Shown in pieces: positions 35,208 to 42,797 of a stretch of 64,000 nt of DNA; positions within the stretch are counted from its first letter, which is position 1; each line of letters starts with the position of its first letter. Made by a program: the position numbers and the translations under genes. The notes beneath the pieces are model-generated. The model searched no databases and was not told the origin of the DNA. It saw only the letters and a program-made list of their open reading frames with translations. This stretch comes from Nostoc sp. FACHB-892 (lineage in GTDB: Bacteria > Cyanobacteriota > Cyanobacteriia > Cyanobacteriales > Nostocaceae): positions 1 to 64,000 of the forward strand of contig NZ_JACJTR010000027.1 of the NCBI RefSeq assembly GCF_014698795.1, given 5' to 3'.

Positions 35208-35343
35208 TGAAAAACTTTTGGTATTCTTAAATAAGAAGTATGAAAATGATTTTGTTTAGTGTCAAAACCCATATAGAGACGCGAGATATCGCGTCTCTAT
35301 ATTTGTATTCATACTTGAAATCAGTAATACCAAAAGTTTTTCA
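35208..35343. repeat. 136-bp foldback, MITE-like element
   Basis: TGAAAAACTTTTGGTATT (35208-35225) and its exact complement (35326-35343) form 18-bp terminal inverted repeats. Inside, AAGTATGAA/TTCATACTT (35236/35309) and a central palindrome of TAGAGACGCGA and TCGCGTCTCTA (35274-35299) continue the fold. It has no coding capacity. It lies upstream of the CHASE3 kinase gene. No clear target duplication is seen. Confidence 0.75.
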
Positions 35344-35730
35344 CCGTACTACTTGTCATAGCCTTGAGAACTGATACCAAGTTTCTTAACTTCAAGAGCA
35401 AATTAGCTCTAATAAAGGATATCTATAATTAGTTAATTATTGTGAGCGTATATTTTCTGACTCATAAAAAGGCAAATAATAAATTTTGTTCAATTATTCA
35501 GTATATTTCCCCAGCCATCTTCAAGAAATTTGCGCTTGCATAAATTATGTCAATGTGATATGCAACCTCAGCAATTGCACTATAAAACTTTTAGTTATTA
35601 GCTTGATATTAAATTGACATACTAAATACGCAGGCTATATAGAGACATACCAAATACGTAGACTATAGAGACATAAAATTACTTTTGCGCCCATTCCGGC
35701 CATTTAGTTTCCATAATTTTTCCCTATTTA
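35344..35730. other. Intergenic stretch with a degenerate direct repeat
   Basis: AT-rich sequence without a gene. Near 35617-35675 a unit GACATACYAAATACGYAG...ATAGAGACATA occurs twice with changes. Nothing else is recognised. Confidence 0.4.
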
Positions 35731-35866
35731 ATGTAGAGACGTTATAGCGCTTCCCATTCAAATGCGGTACAAGATTATATTGCGAGGTGTAGGGGCACGG
35801 CACTGCCGTGCCCCTACGGGTGTACCTTACGTAAATGAGAACCGCTATACATTTAACGTCTCTACA
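35731..35866. repeat. Foldback element, copy 1
   Basis: ATGTAGAGACGTT at the left and AACGTCTCTACAT at the right are inverted repeats. Inside is a ~105-bp unit, GTTATAGCGCTTCCC to GAACCGCTATAC, with the central palindrome GGGGCACGGC/GCCGTGCCCC. The inner unit recurs at 47144-47248 in slightly changed form. Confidence 0.8.
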
Positions 35867-36021
35867 TACAGCAGATTCCAAATAAAGGAGGTACAAAATG
35901 CAGGACTCACGGATCAGATTCAGATATAAAGAGTTTCTATCCCCTGCCTCCTGCCTTCTGCCTCCAAACCCGTAGCTTTGTGCTTCATGCAAAAAAACTG
36001 CTGTAATTCTGAAGATGGCTA

Positions 36022-37224
36022 TTAAGCATCATCTAAAGCCGCAATTCCAGGCAATACCTTGCCTTCAAGCAACTCCAAGCTAGCGCCGCCGCCGGTAGAG
36101 ATGTGGCTCATTTGGTCGGCTAAACCAACTTTTTCCACAGCCGCTACTGAGTCGCCGCCGCCAATGATAGTGGTTGTACCAGTTTTACCAATTTCGGCGA
36201 GGGTATGAGCGATCGCTTCGGTACCTACCGCAAATTTATCAAACTCAAACACACCCATTGGCCCGTTCCAAATTACCGTTTTGGTATCTGCAAGAGCTTC
36301 TTGGAAAACTTTCACCGAGTCTGGCCCAATATCTAAACCCATCCAACCGTCTGGGATATTCTCAATGCTAACGGTTTGAGAATTGGCATCAGGGGCAAAG
36401 TTATCTGCCAATACCACATCTGTGGGAAGCAATAAAGCAACGCCTCGTTCTTTAGCCTTAGCTTCCAAAGACTTCGCTAGTTCTAGCTTGTCTTCTTCTA
36501 CCAACGATTTACCGACATTCAAACCACGAGCTTTGTAGAAGGTGAAAATCATTCCACCACCGATGATCAGCTTGTCGCATTTCTCCAGCAGTGTTTCAAT
36601 TACACCAATTTTGCTAGAAACCTTGGAACCGCCAATAATTGCTGCCAAAGGACGTTGGGGATTTTCAATAGCATTTTGCAGATATTGCAATTCCTTCTCA
36701 ACTAAATATCCAGCCACAGAAGGACTGAGGAATTTTGTCACGCCTTCAGTAGAAGCGTGGGCGCGGTGTGCGGTACCAAAAGCATCATTTACATAAAAAT
36801 CAGCATTAGCTGCCAATTTTTTCGCAAATTCTGGGTCGTTTTTCTCTTCTTCTTTGTAAAAACGGACATTTTCTAGTAACAGCACTTGGCCATTTTGCAA
36901 TGCACCAACTTTAGCTGCAACTTCATCGCCAATAGAGTCATCAGTTTTAATGACTTCTTGCCCCAGTAACTCAGATAGACGCTTGGCAACGGGAGTTAGG
37001 CGTAATTTATCATCCACACCCTTGGGACGACCAAAATGGCTGGTGAGAATGACCTTAGCTCCCTTCTGCGTCAAATCTTTAATGGTTGGTAAAGCGGCGC
37101 GAATGCGAGTATCGTCGGTAATATTGCCTTGATCATCCACAGGCACATTAAAGTCAACCCGCACTAAAGCACGTTTCCCAGAGATATCAGCCGAAGATAA
37201 ACTTGCTAAACTTTTTTTGGACAC
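36022..37224 (-). CDS. pgk: Phosphoglycerate kinase
   Basis: A 400-residue enzyme that transfers phosphate between 1,3-bisphosphoglycerate and ADP, acting in glycolysis and, in reverse, in the Calvin cycle. RALVRVDFNVP near residue 19 binds substrate, ILTSHFGRPKG holds conserved Arg/Gly residues, AIIGGSKVSSKIGVIE follows, and the nucleotide loop near the end includes TTTIIGGGDSVAAVE. Length and all motifs are normal. It is a single gene, with a universal stress gene divergently placed 80 bases away. Confidence 0.96.
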   Translation of the reverse strand: MSKKSLASLSSADISGKRALVRVDFNVPVDDQGNITDDTRIRAALPTIKDLTQKGAKVILTSHFGRPKGVDDKLRLTPVAKRLSELLGQEVIKTDDSIGDEVAAKVGALQNGQVLLLENVRFYKEEEKNDPEFAKKLAANADFYVNDAFGTAHRAHASTEGVTKFLSPSVAGYLVEKELQYLQNAIENPQRPLAAIIGGSKVSSKIGVIETLLEKCDKLIIGGGMIFTFYKARGLNVGKSLVEEDKLELAKSLEAKAKERGVALLLPTDVVLADNFAPDANSQTVSIENIPDGWMGLDIGPDSVKVFQEALADTKTVIWNGPMGVFEFDKFAVGTEAIAHTLAEIGKTGTTTIIGGGDSVAAVEKVGLADQMSHISTGGGASLELLEGKVLPGIAALDDA

Positions 37225-37304
37225 ACCAAACTCTCCTGATTGCCTTTTTGTTATTGTTTTGAAAGTAGAACCATCAAGATTTTACCGGAGTCAGGGGTAC
37301 CCAA

Positions 37305-37724
37305 GTGACAGAGATATTTAAGACAGTACTATTTCCTATTGATCAAAGCCGGGAAACGCGGGAAGCTGCTGATGTAGTTACCAACGTAGTCAAAAAATAC
37401 AGCAGTCGCTTGGTGCTGCTGTCTGTGGTGGAAGAACCGCCAAAAGATGCGCCTAGTGCAGATGATCCGATGGGGTCACCAGAGGTAGTTGCCAAGCTGC
37501 TAGAAAATGCCCAATCTTTATTTTCTGGACAAGGAATTCAATCCGAAATCCTGGAAAGGCAAGGTAAACCAGCTTTTACTATTTGCGATGTCGCTGATGA
37601 AATCGGCGCCGATTTAATCATCATGGGATGTCGGGGGCTAGGCTTGACTGAAGAAGGGGCAGATGATAGTGTTACCACTCGCGTGATTAATCTTTCCCCT
37701 TGCCCAGTTCTGATTGTGCCCTAG
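37305..37724 (+). CDS. Universal stress protein (UspA family)
   Basis: A 139-residue cytoplasmic USP. It has the fold's first strand (TVLFPIDQSRETREAADVV) and the ATP-binding loop pattern GCRGLGLTEEGADDSVTTRV, where the usual GxxGxxxxxxGS is modified (the final S is replaced by DDS). The end is SPCPVLIVP, as in the family. It starts at GTG. It is transcribed away from pgk with a shared short promoter region. Confidence 0.88.
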   Translation: MTEIFKTVLFPIDQSRETREAADVVTNVVKKYSSRLVLLSVVEEPPKDAPSADDPMGSPEVVAKLLENAQSLFSGQGIQSEILERQGKPAFTICDVADEIGADLIIMGCRGLGLTEEGADDSVTTRVINLSPCPVLIVP

Positions 37725-37762
37725 TAGTCGACCAACTCAAAAATGATGGATGAAGGCAGGTA

Positions 37763-37794
37763 GGGGGAGCAGGGGGAGTAGGGGGAGCAGGGGA
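37763..37794 (+). other. G-quadruplex-capable repeat after the usp gene
   Basis: Four G-tracts (three of five G and one of four) are separated by AGCA, AGTA and AGCA. This is a textbook two-or-more-quartet motif on the plus strand, 38 bases after the usp stop. It may be just a tandem repeat. Confidence 0.5.
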
Positions 37795-37935
37795 GAAAAG
37801 AACTTGTTTTTCTCACCATAAACCCCGCAAAGTTTCTTTGGTGGTGCAACAATTCAGTCGCGGGTTCTGAATCCCTGATTGATTAATTCTGACTTCTGAA
37901 TTCTTCAATAAATAAGATGCGTTTGCTTTGTAACA

Positions 37936-38904
37936 TTAGCCCTTTTGCGCGATGCGCTGCTGGAAGATCACAACCATAAGTAGAAAGCCACCGCGAAGCA
38001 CTAGCTGCCACCACGGAGTAATAGTCCCCTCTAGATTCAGAAGGTTGTACATCATTCCTAAGAGAAGGACACCGACCAGCGTCGGAAACACGCTCCCCTG
38101 CCCGCCTGCAAGAAACGTTCCTCCCATGACGGTCGCGGCGATCGCATCCGTCTCCCAGCCAAAAGCAGCCACAGGCTGACCCGCCCCTAAACGGCCTGCG
38201 AGAACAACACCGGCAAGCCCTGAAAGCAGACCGCTAAGGGTGTAGACCGCAAGCTTAACTCGGTTTGGGTTCACGCCCATGAGCCGGGAAGCCTCCTCGT
38301 TGTCACCAACAGCGAATATATGCAACCCTAATCGGCTCCTGTGCAGCATAAACCAAGCTGCAAAATATAAGAGCGCAACCATAATCACGGGGATAGGGAC
38401 AGAAGCAATGAACCCCCTACCAAGCCAAACAAGTCCCGATGCTGCCGATGATATAGCAATGGACTTTTCCTCGGTGATACTTAACGCCAGCCCGCGTGCA
38501 GCACTGGCAGTAAATAATGTAACAACGAACGGCTGGAGACGCGCACGCGATACAAGAAGACCGTTTACCAGACCGAGCAACGTGGTGCTGGCAATGCCGC
38601 CAACGATTGCCACGAAACTTCCTTGCCCGGCGAGCATTGCTACGACAACGCCGCCTAGAGCAACAAGGGAACCCACGGAGAGATCGATTCCTCCACTCAG
38701 AATTACGACAGTCATGCCCAGTGCCACGATCGCGAGCATACTGTTCTGTCGCATGATGTTCATGAGATTAAGAGGTGTTAAGAAGGTTTCATAACGAAAA
38801 GATGCGAAAACAGCCAAACTAAGGAGTATGAGCAGCAAGCCCTGCGAAGTGAGGATCTTGGAGAGACGCTTCCCAGCAAGCGCAAGTGACCTTGTAGCAG
38901 CCAT
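37936..38904 (-). CDS. yjfF: CUT2 sugar ABC transporter permease, YjfF-like
   Basis: A 322-residue RbsC-type permease with about eight to ten membrane helices. It contains VVILSGGIDLSVGSLVALGG and AVGDNEEASRLMGVNPNRVK, the conserved loop for coupling to the ATPase, and IAATVMGGTFLAGGQGSV. It is the last gene of a ytfQ-ytfR-ytfT-yjfF order on the minus strand, the same as the E. coli galactofuranose system. The sequence is visibly richer in G+C than the flanks. The galactofuranose assignment rests on gene order and the binding protein, not on this gene. Confidence 0.85.
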   Translation of the reverse strand: MAATRSLALAGKRLSKILTSQGLLLILLSLAVFASFRYETFLTPLNLMNIMRQNSMLAIVALGMTVVILSGGIDLSVGSLVALGGVVVAMLAGQGSFVAIVGGIASTTLLGLVNGLLVSRARLQPFVVTLFTASAARGLALSITEEKSIAISSAASGLVWLGRGFIASVPIPVIMVALLYFAAWFMLHRSRLGLHIFAVGDNEEASRLMGVNPNRVKLAVYTLSGLLSGLAGVVLAGRLGAGQPVAAFGWETDAIAATVMGGTFLAGGQGSVFPTLVGVLLLGMMYNLLNLEGTITPWWQLVLRGGFLLMVVIFQQRIAQKG

Positions 38905-38910
38905 GACGCG

Positions 38911-39858
38911 TTAAACCTCCTTAGGGCGCTGTAAAAAAATGGCGAAAAGAATGATTACGGATTTTAAAACTAATGACCAGGTGAAGGGAATCAGGAGCAT
39001 ATTGAAACTGGTGGAGATCACCTGCATAAGCAAGGCTCCGACAACAGTTCCAAGGACATTCGCACGGCCACCTGAGAAGGGCGTGCCGCCAACAACAACA
39101 GCTGCGATCGCATCGAATTCGGCGTTGACACCAACCTTACTAGGATCGCCCATACCGAGCCTCGCTGTCTCGACCAGTCCGGCTAGCCCCGCAAGCAGGG
39201 CACTAATTATATAGACGATGTATTTCACCCGTTCCGCACGGATGCCCGCAAGCCGTGCAGCCTGTTCGTTGCCGCCGACTGCAACAATATGACGCCCAAA
39301 AAGCGTAGAGTGGATACAGAAGAAGGCTCCTGCAATGACGACTCCGGCAATTACAACCTGAATTGGTATAAAACCGAGATAGCCCTTTCCGAGCGCTTCA
39401 AAGGTGGGATGGACGAAGGGAACGAGCTTACCGTCTCCGACTACCTGAGCGACCCCACGCCATAAGATCAGAGCCGCCAAGGTAGTGATGAGAGCGTCAA
39501 GTTTCAAGCGTGAGATCAGAAAGCCATTGAGAAGACCAACCAACAGAGCAACACACAAAGCGAACGAGATGGCAACAGTTATCCCATACTTAATAAACAA
39601 TGCCACAATGACTGAAACCAATGCCATAGTAGAGCCGACCGTGAGATCAATGCCACGCGAGGCAATCACAAATGTCATCCCAACGGCAATAAACATTGTC
39701 GTGGATACTTGGAGCAACATATTCAGAGTGTTGCTAACTGTAGCGAAACGTGGGGTGAAGACGGCGTTCGCAACATAGAGAATTAAGAGCGCCGCAGATG
39801 CACCGAAGTTTGGGTTCCACAGAGTTCTCCAACCCCGATCAGACTTCTTGCTATTCAT
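38911..39858 (-). CDS. ytfT: CUT2 sugar ABC transporter permease, YtfT-like
   Basis: A 315-residue RbsC-type permease: FVIASRGIDLTVGSTMALVS, AVGGNEQAARLAGIRAERVK and AIAAVVVGGTPFSGGRANV are the family motifs. An upstream start at 39912 would overlap the ATPase gene by 32 bases; the ATG at 39858 gives MNSKKSDRGWRTL and no overlap, so it is preferred, though neither has a strong ribosome-binding site. It should pair with the second permease, 6 bases downstream, as a heterodimer. Confidence 0.85.
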   Translation of the reverse strand: MNSKKSDRGWRTLWNPNFGASAALLILYVANAVFTPRFATVSNTLNMLLQVSTTMFIAVGMTFVIASRGIDLTVGSTMALVSVIVALFIKYGITVAISFALCVALLVGLLNGFLISRLKLDALITTLAALILWRGVAQVVGDGKLVPFVHPTFEALGKGYLGFIPIQVVIAGVVIAGAFFCIHSTLFGRHIVAVGGNEQAARLAGIRAERVKYIVYIISALLAGLAGLVETARLGMGDPSKVGVNAEFDAIAAVVVGGTPFSGGRANVLGTVVGALLMQVISTSFNMLLIPFTWSLVLKSVIILFAIFLQRPKEV

Positions 39859-39880
39859 TTTTGTCTTATTCTGTTTCACA

Positions 39881-41425
39881 CTATCTATCGACGGCTTCCT
39901 GACGATCTGCACCTTCGGCCATTACGTGCAGAATTGTCTTGATGTTCTTCTGTTCCCCACTGAGTTGGGCGATTGACTGCCCGTCACGGAGAACGACGAC
40001 ACGTTGCGAACCTTCAACTAGCTCCTCCACTTCCGACGAAATCATCAGAACCCCCAGCCCTTGCTTTGCTAGTTCGGCGATCAGCCGTTGGATCTCGCCC
40101 TTTGCACCAACGTCTATACCACGAGTTGGCTCGTCAAGGAGAAGAAGTTTTGTATTCTTGCACAGCCATCGTGCCAGAAGAACCTTCTGCTGATTGCCGC
40201 CCGATAGTTCGTGGATCTTTTGTTCGGTGCTGGCCGCCTTAATTCCAAGGCGCTGCATGAAACGGTCAACTAGCTCGTTCTGTCGTTTTCGGGAAACGAT
40301 GCCCCATTGTGTAAGGTTCGGTAGTGCAGCGAGTGTGAGGTTTTCTCGCACCGAAAGCTCAGGAATAATGCCGTCCGCTTTCCGATCTTCTGAAAGGAAA
40401 GCTATCCCAGCGTCGATCGCATCATGAGGATCACGCAGGGACAAAAGACTACCTTCAAATTTTACGGTTCCATCTTCAAGCGGTTCAGCCCCGAATAGAG
40501 CACGCAGCGTTTCACTTCGACCAGAGCCGAGCAAACCCGCAAGCCCGACGATTTCGCCATGTCGGATTTCAATCGATACACCATCGAGCCGTTTCTTATA
40601 TTTGAGAGCTTCCGCTTGCAGCAACACTGGCCGATCTACCGCATTTTGCGACCCTCCTGCGAATGCCGTGACTCCTTTGCTCACCTCTTCTGGCTCACGA
40701 CCTAGCATATGACAGACGAGTTCTAGGCGAGTGAGCGTGGTTAGCGATCGCGTTACAATATTGCGTCCATCACGTAGAACTGTCACGCGATCGCACACGG
40801 TATAGAGTTCTTCAAAACGGTGGCTGACGTAAATGATGGACGTCCCTTCCGACTTTAGCCGCCGCATGACATCAAAAAGAACAGAAACCTCAGTTTCGGT
40901 AAGCGAACTCGTGGGTTCATCGAGGATAAGCACACGCGCACCAAAAGATATAGCACGCGCGATCGCCACCATTTGCCGATGGGCAATATTCAGCGAACCA
41001 ACTACCAAACACGGGTCGATATGCAACCCCAGACGCTCCAATATCTCAGACGCCTCGGTATTCATCCGCCGTCTGTCAATAATCCCAAAGCGATGCGGCT
41101 CTCTGCCAAGAAAAATATTCTCAGCAACAGTTCGGAAACCCACGAGTTGGATCTCCTGGTAGACGGCTACGATGCCAACCGCCTGCGCTTCAGTCGGGTT
41201 TTGGAATGCGACAGGACTCCCGTTATAATCTATAACACCGGAGTCCCGCCGATATGCTCCCGTCATAATCTTAATGAGCGTCGATTTGCCAGCACCGTTC
41301 TCTCCAACCAGTGCATGGATCTCCCCTGCCTTTAGATCAAAATCGACGCCCTGGAGCGCCGACACGCCAGAAAAACTTTTCTTTATGCCCCTCATACACA
41401 AGACAGTTTGAGTTGCCTGAGTCAT
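39881..41425 (-). CDS. ytfR: CUT2 sugar ABC transporter ATPase, YtfR-like
   Basis: A 514-residue duplicated ATPase of the RbsA/YtfR type. The first half has GENGAGKSTLIKI and VLILDEPTSSLTE. The second half has the variant Walker A GLLGSGRSETLRALFG (Arg for Lys), signature ELSGGNQQKVLLARWL and LLLDEPTRGIDVG. It powers uptake through the two permeases downstream. HIP1 palindromes are present although the gene is G+C-richer than the flanks, which suggests an old acquisition. Confidence 0.88.
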   Translation of the reverse strand: MTQATQTVLCMRGIKKSFSGVSALQGVDFDLKAGEIHALVGENGAGKSTLIKIMTGAYRRDSGVIDYNGSPVAFQNPTEAQAVGIVAVYQEIQLVGFRTVAENIFLGREPHRFGIIDRRRMNTEASEILERLGLHIDPCLVVGSLNIAHRQMVAIARAISFGARVLILDEPTSSLTETEVSVLFDVMRRLKSEGTSIIYVSHRFEELYTVCDRVTVLRDGRNIVTRSLTTLTRLELVCHMLGREPEEVSKGVTAFAGGSQNAVDRPVLLQAEALKYKKRLDGVSIEIRHGEIVGLAGLLGSGRSETLRALFGAEPLEDGTVKFEGSLLSLRDPHDAIDAGIAFLSEDRKADGIIPELSVRENLTLAALPNLTQWGIVSRKRQNELVDRFMQRLGIKAASTEQKIHELSGGNQQKVLLARWLCKNTKLLLLDEPTRGIDVGAKGEIQRLIAELAKQGLGVLMISSEVEELVEGSQRVVVLRDGQSIAQLSGEQKNIKTILHVMAEGADRQEAVDR

Positions 41426-41553
41426 CGGCTTTACCTAGTTTTTATCCTGATACCCCATAGTCATCTTTTTTATTCATCGTCCAGGTTCAACATATTTCCT
41501 GGCTATCTTTTCTTTATTATTTATATGGCGCAAAACCCCGGAATACAATTATT

Positions 41554-41615
41554 CTTTTGACTTTTGACTTTTAACTTCCCCGTTCGCGCAGCGTCCCGTA
41601 GGGAAGGGGCTGACT
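41554..41615. repeat. STRR plus small dispersed repeat inside the ytf operon
   Basis: TTTTGAC heptamers (three units, the last varied) are followed by a dispersed repeat with TTCGCGCAGCGTCCCGTAGGG. They separate the ytfQ-like gene from the ytfR-like gene. A related GCGCAGCGTCTCGT unit is at 46985. Confidence 0.65.
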
Positions 41616-41629
41616 TCTGCCTTGCGGTA

Positions 41630-42631
41630 CTAGTATGCTTCATCCACAAAATCTTTGGCATTTGTGACATCGAAGAGTCTGTCCTCAAGAATGATTCTAG
41701 GAGGAATCTTTTTGCCGGCAAAATACTTCTCCATCGTAGCGAAAACAAGTGGGCCAAAACGCGGGTTCGACTCTACACTCACACCAAGTTCGCCGCGGAT
41801 AATCGCCTCAAGCGCGGCTTTTTGACCGTCGATTGAAACGACGATCACATCCTTACCAGGCTTCATGCTTGCTGACTTGAGAGCCTGGATGGCACCCAAT
41901 GCCATTTCATCATTGTGAGCATACACTGCGGTAATATCAGAACCCTTAGCCTGAATGATGTTTTCCATTACACGCACAGCCGCAGCCCGCGAAAAATCCG
42001 CCGTCTGCGTGGCGATGATCTTCATGTTAGGATAACTGGCGATCGCATCACGAAAGCCCTTTGCCCGATCAATTGCGACCGATGACCCTGCTGTTCCGGT
42101 GAGTTCCACGATAGATGCTTTGCCATTAGTAGCCTGAGCCAGCCATTTGCCAACGCGGCGACCTTGGACGATGAAATCCGATCCAAGAAAGCTGACGAAA
42201 TGCTCACCTGGTTTTCCCGCAGCTTCACGGTCGATGAGAAATACCGGTATTTTTGCCGCTCTCGCTGCTTCAAGAGCAGGTGTAAGACCCTCATATTCGC
42301 GTGGCGCAAGAAATATGGCATCGACTTGTCTTGCAATCAAATCTTCGATATCAGAAAATTGCTTCGATGTCTGCCCCTGGGCATCCGTCATCAAGAAATC
42401 GTAAGTTTCATTACGTTTGGCGGCCTCTTCTTTGATGCTATTCGTTTCGGCGATGCGCCACGGGCCGATGTTTTCCGTCTGCGAAAATCCGACAATTTTT
42501 TTCGTTTTCTCGCGTACACAGCCAGACAGCGAGAAAGCCGCAACAGTAATCACAGCGTAGGCGCTAAATACCAGAAACCTTGAAATATAGACTTGGACAC
42601 CTGAGTATCTAAAACAGGTTTCATTCTTCAT
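41630..42631 (-). CDS. ytfQ: Sugar-binding lipoprotein, YtfQ-like
   Basis: A 333-residue periplasmic-binding protein. The N-terminus has a hydrophobic leader ending in a lipobox (FSLSGC, Cys about residue 38). IVGFSQTENIGPWRIAETNS, QVDAIFLAPREYEG, GSSVAIDRAKGFRDAI, VYAHNDEMALGAIQALK and VVSIDGQKAA match the E. coli YtfQ pattern closely, so a galactofuranose-like or other hexose ligand is likely. GGAGG lies six bases before the ATG. It is the first gene of the operon and should deliver sugar to the YtfR/YtfT/YjfF-like transporter. G+C and codon use look proteobacterial. Confidence 0.85.
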   Translation of the reverse strand: MKNETCFRYSGVQVYISRFLVFSAYAVITVAAFSLSGCVREKTKKIVGFSQTENIGPWRIAETNSIKEEAAKRNETYDFLMTDAQGQTSKQFSDIEDLIARQVDAIFLAPREYEGLTPALEAARAAKIPVFLIDREAAGKPGEHFVSFLGSDFIVQGRRVGKWLAQATNGKASIVELTGTAGSSVAIDRAKGFRDAIASYPNMKIIATQTADFSRAAAVRVMENIIQAKGSDITAVYAHNDEMALGAIQALKSASMKPGKDVIVVSIDGQKAALEAIIRGELGVSVESNPRFGPLVFATMEKYFAGKKIPPRIILEDRLFDVTNAKDFVDEAY

Positions 42632-42671
42632 CTAAAACCTCCAAGAGATCCCGATTGTAGCAAGCCATACT

Positions 42672-42795
42672 TATAAAAAGGTGTCGGGAAAACCCAATAT
42701 TTTAAAGATGGGATGAGAGAAGCCTTTTTAGACCGTTGACGGTTGACGGTCAACAGTCTTTCGTGTTATTCCATCCCCTTTTAGGTGTGAGATGA
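42672..42795 (-). repeat. 3'-end repeat element, copy B
   Basis: Begins TATAAAAAGGTGTCGGGAAAACCC, and shares TTTAAAGATGGGATGAGAGA and GTTGACGGTTGACGGTCAAC with copies A and C. It lies two bases from the stop of the ABC1 kinase gene. Its hairpin potential as a terminator is weaker than in copy A. Confidence 0.75.
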
Positions 42796-42797
42796 GC

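Noticed and set aside
35663..35992. 109-codon minus-strand frame upstream of the signalling operon.
   Set aside because: It runs through the foldback element and its residues are those of repeats, so it is not a gene.
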